Assembly (NCBI GenBank): GCA_021801225.1
Contig: JAJYYF010000007.1
Span: 1-61,019, forward strand
Length of the DNA: 61,019 bases
Direction of reading: 5' to 3'
Origin: Microcaldota archaeon
GTDB taxonomy: Archaea; Micrarchaeota; Micrarchaeia; Micrarchaeales; CABMGC01
The notes beneath the pieces were generated by a model, which saw only the letters and a program-made list of their open reading frames with translations, was not told where the DNA came from and did not search any database. This document shows positions 8,613 to 17,929 of the stretch, piece by piece. The first letter of the stretch is position 1; the number at the start of each line of letters is the position of its first letter. The position numbers were made by a program, and so were the translations under genes.

Positions 8613-8731
8613 TACTTTAATTATAAATTTTATTTTTTAATTACTTATTTTTAATTATTGTTTGTAAAAAAAGAATATTTTTATGAGTAGAGTATTTAAA
8701 CTTTGTCATTAATATAGTAAATGGTAGTTTT

Positions 8732-9529
8732 ATGATGGATATCGTACCATTAATTTTACAGACACAGCCTATATTAAATACATTAGCTGCTAACTCAACA
8801 ACTTATTTAAATGCAGCTACAATTTATACTGAAAATACAATAACAGTATTACTTACATTATTAACTATATTAGCATTATCAATACAGGTAGCTAGAGGTT
8901 ACTTTTTAAGAGTGTTAAAAAAATTTACATTGAGAGTAGCTGCAGATGTATGGTGGCTCATTTATGTAATACTGCGTGATGCAAGTATCTTCCTAATAGT
9001 TTTCTTTGGATTTATGCTTTTTTATCCAGGAATTTTCCAAGATTTTCCAATAGCAGTGCCATTTATGCCTCTTGCAATAGATATCTTTGCAATAGCATTA
9101 GTAGTAATGCTCGTAAAGGATACTGATGAGGATATAAAGTATAACAATATACTAACGATACTCATAGCTATTGGAACATTTATGTATATTTTTGGGACCA
9201 TATTTGTTACAGAAAGCGCTACACAGCTTGCAAAACTTCCACCTACAGTCTCAAACTCACCAACAAATATTTGGGGTTTTACGAACTTATATTTTAACTC
9301 TATTAATAATCCTGCATTATCAATATACAGCTTCTATGTAGGAATAGCAATATTAGTGATTGCAGGTTTAGTTGCATTGAAATATGGATTACAGTTCGGA
9401 GTTCCAAGAAGTTCAGTAATAACAAATCCAAATCCAATAATAAAAACAACACAACAACCACAAACACAAGATAAGAAACAAACAACCGATACAGATGCAA
9501 CAAAGACAGGACCTAAACAAAACACGTGA
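8732..9529 (+). CDS. multi-pass membrane protein of unknown function
   Basis: A 265-residue protein with five or six hydrophobic segments (about residues 35-55, 72-100, 105-127, 140-160, 198-218) and a soluble Thr/Gln/Lys/Pro-rich tail from 235. There are no histidines or cysteines, which rules out haem or Fe-S ligation within it. No family is recognised. The start is supported by GGTA-GTTTT-ATG and a TATTTAAAC box upstream. It is 6 bp ahead of a two-cluster ferredoxin gene, so the two are probably co-transcribed and may work together. The 119 bases before it are AT-rich with nothing else recognisable. Confidence 0.8.
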   Translation: MMDIVPLILQTQPILNTLAANSTTYLNAATIYTENTITVLLTLLTILALSIQVARGYFLRVLKKFTLRVAADVWWLIYVILRDASIFLIVFFGFMLFYPGIFQDFPIAVPFMPLAIDIFAIALVVMLVKDTDEDIKYNNILTILIAIGTFMYIFGTIFVTESATQLAKLPPTVSNSPTNIWGFTNLYFNSINNPALSIYSFYVGIAILVIAGLVALKYGLQFGVPRSSVITNPNPIIKTTQQPQTQDKKQTTDTDATKTGPKQNT

Positions 9530-9535
9530 TATAAA

Positions 9536-9967
9536 ATGCCGTTCAAATATACATTTGATAATAATGTTTGTATACAATGTGGAATTTGTGGAGACGTTTG
9601 TCCGGTCAATGCAATTGATTTTACTAGAGCAGTACATAAAAATCCAGAAGACAGTAAAAATTCTTCAGATAATAAAGAGGATATGACAGAGTTTCCTATA
9701 CAGGTAGATAAATGTATAGGATGCATGATCTGTCCAGAGGAATGCCCAGTTTCTTGCATTACAATATTAAAAACAGATAAAGAACCTGTTTATGCGGAAA
9801 AACAAGGCTCTATGTTAACAGAAGAGCCTACAAAGGACGAGTTTAGTTTGTCTAAATATACAAAGGTAAGGCCGACAAGAATTAAGACTAAGGATCCATG
9901 GGGTAAGGTTTATATTTACAAACCTAGAAGAAGAAAATCGCAAACTGGAACATGGGAAAATATGTAA
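9536..9967 (+). CDS. 2[4Fe-4S] ferredoxin-like protein
   Basis: A 143-residue iron-sulfur protein with two complete 4Fe-4S motifs: C12-C15-C18-C22 (CIQCGICGDVCP) and C60-C63-C66-C70 (CIGCMICPEECP). The arrangement resembles NuoI/polyferredoxin domains, but the spacer between motifs is longer and polar, and the last 70 residues are basic (RPTRIKTKDPWGKVYIYK) instead of the NuoI ends. It follows a membrane protein gene by 6 bp. It is a reasonable candidate for the electron carrier that feeds the NADH-module-less complex I encoded at 35-44 kb, but that is inference. Confidence 0.85.
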   Translation: MPFKYTFDNNVCIQCGICGDVCPVNAIDFTRAVHKNPEDSKNSSDNKEDMTEFPIQVDKCIGCMICPEECPVSCITILKTDKEPVYAEKQGSMLTEEPTKDEFSLSKYTKVRPTRIKTKDPWGKVYIYKPRRRKSQTGTWENM

Positions 9968-9969
9968 AC

Positions 9970-11232
9970 TCATATTGGTTTAGAGATAATGCAGGCATAA
10001 GAAGTATCAGTAACCTCAACGGTTACTTTCTCGCCAAGATTAAGTTTTTTTGACAAAACAGCAACAGGCCTGTAATATATGTCTCTTCCTGAAAATAGAC
10101 CGTTATTATTTTCAGTTATAACTACATCTTCTTTAAGGCCTATAAATTTATTATATTGAGAAACCTGCATCTCACGGATTTCTCTTGATAGTATTGTACT
10201 TCTTCTTTTTATCTCATTTGCAGTTATTTGTTGTAATTTTGAAGCTTTTGTATGGGGTCTCTGCCAAAACTTTGAGATGTTTGTTATTGCGGGCTTTATC
10301 TCGAATAGAAGATCCTCTGTTAATTTAAAATCATTAATGGATTCAGTCGGATAGCCAACTATTATGTCTGTACTTATAGTTATATTGGGTATTTTACTAC
10401 GGATATACTCAAAATAATATCGCACCTCATCTACAGTATAATTTCTTTGCATATCTTTTAAGATTTTATTACTTCCTGATTGTATAGGTAAATGTAAGAA
10501 CTTGAATACCTTTTTTTGTTTTAATGCGTCTATTAATGAATCTAGATACTTATGCAAATGTTCTGGATTTAACATTCCTATACGTAGCATAAAATCACCA
10601 TCTAATGAAGCAGCATGAGTTGCTAGCTCAGCTATATTTGTTTTTTTATCTGCCCCGTATGCACCTATATCCTGAGAGGTTAGTTCTATCTCATAAGAAC
10701 CATTATTTATGGATCTAGATATTGCTTTTAAGATTACATTTTCATCAAAACTTTTTAACGGACCTCTTGCAAATTTAGTTTCACAAAAAGAACAGTTACT
10801 TAAACAGCCTTCACTGATTGGTATTCTTGCTATTATTCCATTACTATTTATGAAGGAAGGTTTTTCTGCATCTTCAGTTTTTTTTATGTTAGGATTTAGA
10901 GTATTAAGAATTTTTATTGTTTCGCTTGTCTTTAATATTTTTGCTGTTGGAGAGGCTTTTTTAATTATGTCAGGGGTAGCTGATGCTAAACAACCCGTAA
11001 CAACTAAATTTTTATTTAGATTAGAAATCCTTTCTAATTTGCTTATTATTTTTTGTTCTGTTGGCTTCTTCACTGTACAGGTGTTTAAAATTATATAATC
11101 ATATTTAGCAGCTTCATTCAACCTTAAAGTACCTCTATCTACAGTGTGTCCCGCAGATTCTAAAATGTTGTTCATTACATCGCTGTCTGCATTGTTTAAT
11201 GTGCAGCCATATGTTTCTATGAATACTTTCAA
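9970..11232 (-). CDS. tRNA threonylcarbamoyladenosine methylthiotransferase (e-MtaB/CDKAL1 type)
   Basis: A 420-residue radical SAM enzyme that would convert t6A37 to ms2t6A37 in ANN-decoding tRNAs. The N-terminal UPF0004 domain supplies C10, C52 and C81 for the auxiliary cluster. The radical SAM motif CLSNCSFC (C143, C147, C150) binds the SAM-cleaving cluster, and a TRAM domain at about 360-420 binds RNA. Family-typical ISTDIIVGYPTES is present. The start is a TTG preceded by GTG-ATAGC, matching the local ribosome-binding pattern. It converges on the ferredoxin gene with only 2 bp between stops. Confidence 0.93.
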   Translation of the reverse strand: MKVFIETYGCTLNNADSDVMNNILESAGHTVDRGTLRLNEAAKYDYIILNTCTVKKPTEQKIISKLERISNLNKNLVVTGCLASATPDIIKKASPTAKILKTSETIKILNTLNPNIKKTEDAEKPSFINSNGIIARIPISEGCLSNCSFCETKFARGPLKSFDENVILKAISRSINNGSYEIELTSQDIGAYGADKKTNIAELATHAASLDGDFMLRIGMLNPEHLHKYLDSLIDALKQKKVFKFLHLPIQSGSNKILKDMQRNYTVDEVRYYFEYIRSKIPNITISTDIIVGYPTESINDFKLTEDLLFEIKPAITNISKFWQRPHTKASKLQQITANEIKRRSTILSREIREMQVSQYNKFIGLKEDVVITENNNGLFSGRDIYYRPVAVLSKKLNLGEKVTVEVTDTSYACIISKPI

Positions 11233-11332
11233 GCTATCACTAGATATTGTAAAATATAAGTTAAATTATTATTCTATCCTATTTATATATTTTGTTATAC
11301 ATATATATTGTCATAAATTTTCAAGTGATAGA

Positions 11333-11521
11333 ATGCTTTGCGAAAGATGTGGTAAAGAGATACATAAAAATGTTAGTTGTGGCTACTGCAACAAGAAAAT
11401 TTGTTATAGTTGTCTTAAAAGCTCAAAAAGAGTTACAAAAGTAGAAAAAGCGTTTATATGTAAAGACTGCTGGAGCAATATGAAAAAAAGAAAGAAGTAC
11501 AAATCATTAATAGGAGAGTAA
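11333..11521 (+). CDS. small zinc-ribbon protein
   Basis: A 62-residue protein with four CxxC pairs (CERC, CGYC, CYSC, CKDC; cysteines 3, 6, 16, 19, 24, 27, 43, 46), enough for two structural zinc sites, and a basic C-terminus (KKRKKYKSLIGE). The ORF track runs upstream into the mtaB promoter region. The ATG at 11333 is chosen because GTG-ATAGA-ATG gives the standard local spacing and everything upstream is non-conserved in appearance. Such small zinc ribbons in archaea usually bind nucleic acid or ribosomes; no specific function can be given. Confidence 0.8.
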   Translation: MLCERCGKEIHKNVSCGYCNKKICYSCLKSSKRVTKVEKAFICKDCWSNMKKRKKYKSLIGE

Positions 11522-11549
11522 CTACTTTTTAATATTAAAATTCAGATAA

Positions 11550-11560
11550 CTTTATATATC
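11550..11560 (+). promoter_or_regulatory. promoter of the sequon-rich surface protein
   Basis: CTTTATATATC is centred about 27 bases before the ATG at 11582, so the transcript should start at or within a base of the start codon and be leaderless. The same box, at the same distance, precedes the other large surface-protein gene (minus strand, 20979-20989). Confidence 0.6.
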
Positions 11561-11581
11561 TTAAAATAACTTGTAATTAGT

Positions 11582-12502
11582 ATGAGATATCAAAAATCTT
11601 TTTATCTTCTAGGTTTATCTATTTTTATAGTTATATTACCTTTTTCACATACTGGAGGTTTTTACGCACCTTCTGGAGGATACGTCCACGGATTTAATAT
11701 AAGTAATACTACAATAAATGTAAATACTACTGTGAATTATACAAAACAAAACATAAATTTCAGTAATAATTACTTAATAGGATTGTTTGGCAATGATTAT
11801 TACTTAAAGTATATAAAATTCTCAAGTTACAATACAATAAACAAAACAACAACTGTAAATTATAATTATATGTTGCCTATGAAAAATGGTACAATTTTAC
11901 AGGATAACAACTCTTTATTTTCATCGAACAATACAATAGAAAAAGAATTATCTATAATTACAATTGTTAAAAATAATAAAACATTATATTACTTTGGACC
12001 AAATAAAGCGTATTATTTAAATATAACTGCAAAACAGGCATTAAACATTAGCAATAAGTATGGATTTAATGCTACTTTAGATGGTATTCAACCAATATAT
12101 GAAAATTATAGTAAAAATTATACTTATTATTTAGTTTGGAAAGTAATAAACAACACATATTACTATCCAAGATTAACAAACACAACTGAGTATTACTCAA
12201 AACTCTATAAGGGTATTTATGTAGATATAAACAATGGAAGCATAGTTGGAGAATTTTTGTATAGTCCTACAAAGACAGTGCAAAGTTACCAAAATAATAT
12301 CACAGGAGTTGCAGGTATATTTTCTTTGTTTCCATTGAGTATTTACAACTCAACAGTTCAGAAATTGCCATCTGGATATAATAGCACCGTTTTGTTACAG
12401 TTTAACCCAAACTACCTCTTAATTGAAATGGTATTTATTGTTACAGTGATAATAGTAATCGTAGCTTTTATAATTTTCAGATATTTAATGCATCATAAAT
12501 AA
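11582..12502 (+). CDS. membrane-anchored, heavily glycosylatable surface protein
   Basis: A 306-residue protein with an N-terminal signal-like helix (residues 6-24), a large extracytoplasmic domain very rich in Asn, Thr and Tyr, and a C-terminal membrane helix (about 279-302) ending in a short basic tail (RYLMHHK). I count roughly twenty N-X-S/T sequons, so the ectodomain is probably densely N-glycosylated by the archaeal AglB pathway. No enzymatic motif is visible. Type I topology with a C-terminal anchor suggests a cell-envelope or adhesin role. It appears to be transcribed leaderless and converges on ileS. Confidence 0.8.
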   Translation: MRYQKSFYLLGLSIFIVILPFSHTGGFYAPSGGYVHGFNISNTTINVNTTVNYTKQNINFSNNYLIGLFGNDYYLKYIKFSSYNTINKTTTVNYNYMLPMKNGTILQDNNSLFSSNNTIEKELSIITIVKNNKTLYYFGPNKAYYLNITAKQALNISNKYGFNATLDGIQPIYENYSKNYTYYLVWKVINNTYYYPRLTNTTEYYSKLYKGIYVDINNGSIVGEFLYSPTKTVQSYQNNITGVAGIFSLFPLSIYNSTVQKLPSGYNSTVLLQFNPNYLLIEMVFIVTVIIVIVAFIIFRYLMHHK

Positions 12503-12507
12503 TTAGT

Positions 12508-15500
12508 TTATAGAGTTTTTATTTGAATAACTAGTTTTTCTCCTTCTATTTCAAATTCTTTGATTTGTAAGTTTTCATTTGATAGTTCTTTGTACATTTT
12601 TTTAGCGTTTACATAATTCATTATCTCATTTTCAAATAAATCAATTGCTTCCCTTAATTCGCCAGATGCTGAGTAAAATAACTCAATTTTATCTTGTTTT
12701 TTAAGTGAGTTTTCTTTCCTTAAGAGTTGTACTCTTCTTTCAAATTCTCTAACTAATGCTTCATACTTAAGTTTTTGATCTATATGTGAATCTATATAAA
12801 TAAAACCATATTTAAATTTTACACCGTTTTCAGCAGTTAACTTTTCTATTACTGTGAAGTGTGTTTCATTAATTTGAACTGGACCCTTTTCTGTATGTAG
12901 TATGTAATAACCAACAGCGGATAACTCTTTTCTTATTTTATTATAATCTTCAGTCTTTAATGCTTCAGATACTGAAGTACTTTTATCTTTAAACTCTGGC
13001 CCTATTTTTGAGAAATTAGGTTTTATTTCTATTGAAACTGACTCTACTTTTTTTAGCGTAATCTCTTTTACGTTTGTATAATCACAAATTAGTCCATTAA
13101 ATTTTGCAATGATGCTCTCTAATTCAGGATATGTAGTTTCTATTGTAACTTTAGATACAGGCCATCTTAATTTTATTCCAGATTGTTCCCTACTGTTAAG
13201 AACACCGGTTATTATCTCATCGACAATTGAAAAATCTTTTTCTAAATCTAAATTAATAAAATCTTTAGGAAGTTTTGGCCATGTATTTAAGAATATGCTT
13301 TCTTTATCGCCACACATTTTTTTGTTTACTTCTAGATATAAATACTCTGAAGAAAAAGGAGTAAATGGAGATATCATTACATTTAAATTGTATAAAATAT
13401 AATTCATTAAATCCACATAGTATTTTGCTTTGCTCTTTTCAGCAAAAAGTATCTTCTTTTTGAATATTTTTAGATAGAATCTACTCAAATCATTTAATAA
13501 AAAGTTGCTAATCGAGTTATTTGCAATTTGAATTTTATAATTAGTTAAAGCTTCTGTTACAACCTGCAAAGTAGATGAAAATCTTGAAAGGATCCATAAA
13601 TCCTCAATATCTTTAATTTTTTTAATGTTTGGTTTTTTAATTTTAGTAGGGATATATCTTGTTAAAGATGTGTACTCATTGAATAGATTAAACATATTAT
13701 ATAATGTGCCTATTTTCTTTTCAGATTCTTTCATTTCATCTTTTTTAAATTGTAAGTCTAACCACTGTGTATGACTAGAACACCATAATCTATAACCATC
13801 TGCAGATGTTATTTTTAAAAGTTCTTCTAATGAAATGTAGTTTCCTAAACTTTTGTGCATCTCTCTTCCATCATCTGATAAAAGCATCCCATCAATCACT
13901 ACATTTTTAAATGGTGCTTTTCCATAAAGCATAACGCTTATTTTCAAAAGTGTTGAAAACCAACCACGCAGTTGATCTTTGCCCTCGAGTATAAAATCTG
14001 CTGGAAATAGTTTGTCAAACTCTTCTTGTGAAAGGCTTGCTTTGAAAGCTATTCCAGAATCATACCAAACATCAAAAACGTCACTTATTCTTGAAGCTTC
14101 GTCGCCGCATTTTTCACATTTGATTTTTATTTGATCTATGAATGGCTTATGTAGATTTGTGATTGCATTTGCTTTTTCCTTGTCTATTGAGTTTGAGACT
14201 AACTCCTCTTTTGAGCCTATAATTTTATCAGTGTTGCAAGAGGAACAATGCCAAATTGGAATAGGTATCCCCCAGTATCTTTGACGAGTTATACTCCAAT
14301 CTGGAGAGTTTGTTAAAACATCTTCCATCCAGGATTTCGCTTCTTCTGGATGCCATAGTACCTTCTTATTTTCAGCTATTAATTTATTTTTAATTTTTTG
14401 AATATTAAAAAACCATTGCTTTGTGACTAAAAAGAGAAGTTTTTCTTTACATCTCCAGCAATGTGGATAACTATGTTTTACCTTGAAATTTCCAAAAAGA
14501 ACATTAATTGATTTAAGATCATCGATTATTTTTAGATTTGCTTGCTCAGGCACTTTTAGATTAACATAAGAGCCTGAATCGTTGTTATAATTACCAGATA
14601 GATCAATTGGCGAGAATATAGGTAGATTATTTTTCAACCCTATTTGATAATCCTCTAGTCCATGACCAGGAGCTATATGTACAATTCCACTACCTTCTTG
14701 AGAAGAAACAAGTGTTTCTGCAGAAACTACTTTATGGACATTTCTTAATTCCTTTTGTTTTGGTATTTTATTTTCAAGAGGATTTATGTAAAAAAGGCCT
14801 TCTAATTCACTTCCGTAAAACTCTGCTTCTATTATGAAGTTATCTTTTGAGATTTCGGATAAGTATTCTAAACGGGATTTCATAAAAATAAGGGATTTGT
14901 TATTCATTTTTACCTTTACGTACAACTCTTTTGGATTTATCGCTATAGCTATATTAGAGGGTAATGTCCAAGGTGTTGTTGTCCAAATTAAGAAGTATGT
15001 ATTTTCAGATACCTCTATTTTAGGTTTTGACAACTCTTTGTTAATTTTAAACTCTACAAAAATTGAGTTGTCAGTTTCATCTGAGTACTCTACCTCTAAG
15101 GTCCCCTGGGCAAGAACAGTTCCGCAATGAGTACAATAAAGCATAGGCTTAACTCCAGAATAAAGTAAACCTTTTTCATTAATTTTCTTAAGTATATCCC
15201 ATGCAGATTCTATGAAAGAATTTTCATATGCCAGATAAGGTTTTTCAAAATCGAGAGATGCTCCAAATCTAATAAAATCTTTTGTCATTGAAGGAATTAA
15301 TGAAGTCACATATTCTTTACAGTAATTTGTAAAGTTCTCAACACCTATCTTAATCTCTATATCTTTTTTTGAAGTTAGTTCCAGAGTTTTTTCTACTTTA
15401 TTCTCAATAGGAAGACCATGTACATCATAACCTGCTTTATCATGGACATCGAAGCCCTGTAATCTACGGAATCGTATATAAATATCTTTAATTGATTTAA

Positions 15501-15660
15501 CCCAAATTTGACCAGGATGTAAATACCCACTTGAGTAAGGAGGCCCATCTAAAAAGAAAAATGTTTTATTGCCTTTATTCAAAGCCCTTGTTTTTTGTAG
15601 GATATCCATTTCCTTCCAATATTGAAGTATCTGTTCTTCGTTTTTTATGAAATTGAACAT
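12508..15660 (-). CDS. ileS: isoleucyl-tRNA synthetase
   Basis: A 1050-residue class I synthetase that charges tRNA-Ile, with a CP1 editing domain. The HIGH motif appears as YLHPGQ (residues 46-51), with Gln replacing the last His. The KMSKS motif appears as REMHKSLGN near residue 600. Zinc-type pairs CTHCG, CWRC, CSSC and CEKC are present. WWF-type landmarks include WSITRQRYWGIPIPIWHC and the DVHGLPIENKVE block after the active site. Length and motifs fit the archaeal/eukaryotic type. It stands alone, convergent with the surface-protein gene and divergent from the phosphatidyltransferase gene. Confidence 0.97.
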   Translation of the reverse strand: MFNFIKNEEQILQYWKEMDILQKTRALNKGNKTFFFLDGPPYSSGYLHPGQIWVKSIKDIYIRFRRLQGFDVHDKAGYDVHGLPIENKVEKTLELTSKKDIEIKIGVENFTNYCKEYVTSLIPSMTKDFIRFGASLDFEKPYLAYENSFIESAWDILKKINEKGLLYSGVKPMLYCTHCGTVLAQGTLEVEYSDETDNSIFVEFKINKELSKPKIEVSENTYFLIWTTTPWTLPSNIAIAINPKELYVKVKMNNKSLIFMKSRLEYLSEISKDNFIIEAEFYGSELEGLFYINPLENKIPKQKELRNVHKVVSAETLVSSQEGSGIVHIAPGHGLEDYQIGLKNNLPIFSPIDLSGNYNNDSGSYVNLKVPEQANLKIIDDLKSINVLFGNFKVKHSYPHCWRCKEKLLFLVTKQWFFNIQKIKNKLIAENKKVLWHPEEAKSWMEDVLTNSPDWSITRQRYWGIPIPIWHCSSCNTDKIIGSKEELVSNSIDKEKANAITNLHKPFIDQIKIKCEKCGDEASRISDVFDVWYDSGIAFKASLSQEEFDKLFPADFILEGKDQLRGWFSTLLKISVMLYGKAPFKNVVIDGMLLSDDGREMHKSLGNYISLEELLKITSADGYRLWCSSHTQWLDLQFKKDEMKESEKKIGTLYNMFNLFNEYTSLTRYIPTKIKKPNIKKIKDIEDLWILSRFSSTLQVVTEALTNYKIQIANNSISNFLLNDLSRFYLKIFKKKILFAEKSKAKYYVDLMNYILYNLNVMISPFTPFSSEYLYLEVNKKMCGDKESIFLNTWPKLPKDFINLDLEKDFSIVDEIITGVLNSREQSGIKLRWPVSKVTIETTYPELESIIAKFNGLICDYTNVKEITLKKVESVSIEIKPNFSKIGPEFKDKSTSVSEALKTEDYNKIRKELSAVGYYILHTEKGPVQINETHFTVIEKLTAENGVKFKYGFIYIDSHIDQKLKYEALVREFERRVQLLRKENSLKKQDKIELFYSASGELREAIDLFENEIMNYVNAKKMYKELSNENLQIKEFEIEGEKLVIQIKTL

Positions 15661-15747
15661 TGAATCTCCACTTTAATGTTTTAGAATATATCAATTAAAC
15701 TTATTAAACCTTTTCAACTAAACATTATTGTAAAATATTGTGTATTT

Positions 15748-16386
15748 ATGAGAAAAGCTGATCTTGCCACAATTTTAAGAGTATTACTCGTATTTTTAGT
15801 AGCATATTTAGTTATATTAAAAATAAATCCTATATACTCCATATTAATATTGATAATAGCTTTCTTATTAGATGGTGTTGATGGATATCTTGCAATAAGG
15901 GAAGCTAGCTCTAATAAAATATCTTTCTTGATGTATATAAAAACGGTTAAAGGAGATTCAAAATATAGAAAAGAAATAAAGGAATTAAAGGAAAGCATAT
16001 CTAAAAAATATCCACATGGTCCAAGAATGGATGTTGCCGGAGATAGAGCAGTAGAGTATGCTCTTTGGGCCGTCTTTACATATTTAAATATATTGCCTTT
16101 GTTTATAATTTTAATAGTTATATTTAGGCACTCTTTTGTAGATGGATTAATGGCTGCAAAAGGAACATCAAATAAAATGAAGAGTAAGCTAGCAAAGATT
16201 ATTTACTCTTCAAATATAAGTAGAGGTGGAGTGAATGTTGTCAAGTTCGTAACATTTTCTTATTTGATTTTAGTTTATACATCAAAGTTTCCTATAATTT
16301 ATGGTTACATTTTAACAGGAATTCTCCTTTTATATATAATTTTAAGAGGAGTTGCTGAAGTTTATGAGGTATTTCAGAATGAATAG
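15748..16386 (+). CDS. CDP-alcohol phosphatidyltransferase-like membrane protein
   Basis: A 212-residue membrane protein with the divided CDP-alcohol phosphatidyltransferase signature: D42-x2-D45-G (LLDGVDGYLAIR) and G91-x3-D95-x3-D99 (GPRMDVAGD). These aspartates bind the metal and CDP-linked lipid while an alcohol head group is attached. The two halves are about 40 residues farther apart than usual, with a basic insert, and the usual AR is AIR, so it is divergent. Archaeal members make polar lipid head groups from CDP-archaeol; the window also encodes CDP-archaeol synthase. Start: GTG-TATTT-ATG. It overlaps the glycosyltransferase gene by 8 bp. Confidence 0.82.
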   Translation: MRKADLATILRVLLVFLVAYLVILKINPIYSILILIIAFLLDGVDGYLAIREASSNKISFLMYIKTVKGDSKYRKEIKELKESISKKYPHGPRMDVAGDRAVEYALWAVFTYLNILPLFIILIVIFRHSFVDGLMAAKGTSNKMKSKLAKIIYSSNISRGGVNVVKFVTFSYLILVYTSKFPIIYGYILTGILLLYIILRGVAEVYEVFQNE

Positions 16387-17089
16387 TAAAAAACCGTATA
16401 TTAGTGTTATTGTTCCTGCAAAGAATGAAGAAAAGTATATAATGAATGTTTTTAGAGGTTTGAAAAAACAGAGTTTTAAGGACTTTGAAGTAATAATAAT
16501 AGATGGAGGAAGTACTGACAATACGGTAAACATATCGAAAAAATATGCAAAAGTTATTGTTGATAAAAGAAAGGGGATAGGAAGAGCTAGAAACATTGGT
16601 GCAAAAATTGCAAAAGGAAAACTTTTAGTATTCATAGATGCAGACACCATGCCTTCAAAAAACACTCTTGAAGAGTATAAAAATATAATAAATGATAAGG
16701 TTGTAGCTGCTACAGGTCCGATACTCCCACTTGAAAAAACAAACTTAAGAATAACATTAGGATTTAAATTTGTTTCAATATTTTTTGTAAAGTTAGCAAT
16801 AAAAATAGGAAAACCAAGTATAGTAGGTTCAAACTTTGCCATATCAAAAAAGGCTTTTAATAAAATTAATGGCTTTGATGAGAAATTGATAACTTATGAA
16901 GACTGGGATTTATCAAATAGAGTTAAAAAATATGGGAAGATAGAGTTTGTAGATGACGCAGTTGTTTACACAAGCACAAGAAGGGTTGAGAAGTGGGGAA
17001 TTTCTGGCTTCTTTATGTTTCATGTAGGAAACATGATACGCTATAACTTATTCAAAAAGTCAAAGGACCACTATGAAGAAATTAGATAA
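16379..17089 (+). CDS. family 2 glycosyltransferase
   Basis: A 236-residue GT-A fold glycosyltransferase. It begins with SVIVPAKNEEKYI, carries the nucleotide-binding IIDGGSTDNT and the metal-binding FIDADT (DxD-type), and has the acceptor-side YEDWDLSNR motif. There is no clear membrane segment apart from a short hydrophobic stretch (ITLGFKFVSIFFVKLAI) that may attach it to the membrane. The start at 16379 (ATGAATAG overlapping the previous stop) is preferred over the track's upstream TTG. Coupling to the phosphatidyltransferase-like gene suggests a role in glycolipid or surface-glycan assembly. The acceptor is unknown. Confidence 0.9.
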   Translation: MNSKKPYISVIVPAKNEEKYIMNVFRGLKKQSFKDFEVIIIDGGSTDNTVNISKKYAKVIVDKRKGIGRARNIGAKIAKGKLLVFIDADTMPSKNTLEEYKNIINDKVVAATGPILPLEKTNLRITLGFKFVSIFFVKLAIKIGKPSIVGSNFAISKKAFNKINGFDEKLITYEDWDLSNRVKKYGKIEFVDDAVVYTSTRRVEKWGISGFFMFHVGNMIRYNLFKKSKDHYEEIR

Positions 17090-17094
17090 ATAAA

Positions 17095-17925
17095 TTAAAA
17101 TAAAGCAAGAATAGCAAGCGAATTTTCTAAAATATGTGCAACTATTGATGGATATATAGAGTTTGTTTTTTTGTATGCATAACCTGCAAGTATACCAAAT
17201 ACAGTTGCTGCAGTTATCAAAAGAACAAAAGAAACAAGATCTATTGATGAGTAATAACCAGAGTGTAGTAATCCGAATATAATTGCGCTAGGAACTATCC
17301 CAATTCTTTTGACCAATAACCCTCTGAATGTAATCTCTTCGATTATTGGAGCTATTATTGCCACAAAAAAGTAAAACCATATTGGTGGTGGAGCTGGAGT
17401 ATTTTGAAATATTGAACCGGTATTCCCAGTTATATTTGAATTAGTCGCATAGGATAAAAATGATGACAAAATTATTGTAAAAAATACTAATGTTATGAAT
17501 ATTCCCACCCCCAGTAAAAGATTTTTAGGGGTTAATGTATGTAAAGAAAGACCAAGCTCTTTTGCAAATCCTTTGTTCATTTTTTTAACAAGAAATAGGT
17601 ATGACAAAACAGTAAGTATAAATGTTAACTCAGTTGCTACTGAAGATGCAGCTTCTAAATTAGGTATTATATTAACAGCGTATAGAAAACTGAAAACTAC
17701 ATTAGTTAATAATAGAAAAACTAGTCCAAGGAATAAAAATATAATACTGTTAAGTACTTTGCTTTTTATTGAAGTTTTAGTTTTAAAAGTAAGATCTTTT
17801 TTTGTTTTTTTCTTTGAATTTAAGGTATATTTATTTGAAGATAAAGCTTTATTTTTATTATTTTTTGATGTTAATTTTGAGTAAGGAGATTTCTTTGATT
17901 TTAAGTTCTTACTTTTTTTAACTAT
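17095..17925 (-). CDS. CPBP-family intramembrane protease, apparently started at ATA
   Basis: A membrane protease of the CPBP (CAAX protease/Abi) family with the EEITFRG motif, followed by FGLLHSGYY and VAHILEN. The ORF track begins at a TTG (17607), but the same frame stays open for 106 more codons upstream. That stretch encodes a Lys/Ser/Asn-rich cytosolic leader and an additional membrane helix (SIIFLFLGLVFLLLTNVVFS), consistent with a real protein. No ATG, GTG or TTG occurs in it. The frame opens after TAA at 17928-17926, and the first codon is ATA at 17925, preceded by GTG-ATTAA, the same context that precedes ATG in lemA. I place the start there (276 aa). It follows rps27ae by 5 bp. Confidence 0.75.
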   Translation of the reverse strand: MVKKSKNLKSKKSPYSKLTSKNNKNKALSSNKYTLNSKKKTKKDLTFKTKTSIKSKVLNSIIFLFLGLVFLLLTNVVFSFLYAVNIIPNLEAASSVATELTFILTVLSYLFLVKKMNKGFAKELGLSLHTLTPKNLLLGVGIFITLVFFTIILSSFLSYATNSNITGNTGSIFQNTPAPPPIWFYFFVAIIAPIIEEITFRGLLVKRIGIVPSAIIFGLLHSGYYSSIDLVSFVLLITAATVFGILAGYAYKKTNSIYPSIVAHILENSLAILALF

Positions 17926-17929
17926 TTAA

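Noticed and set aside
9536-9967. A second NuoI subunit
   Set aside because: The motif spacing is similar, but the linker is longer and the N- and C-terminal segments typical of NuoI are missing. A free or docked ferredoxin is more likely.
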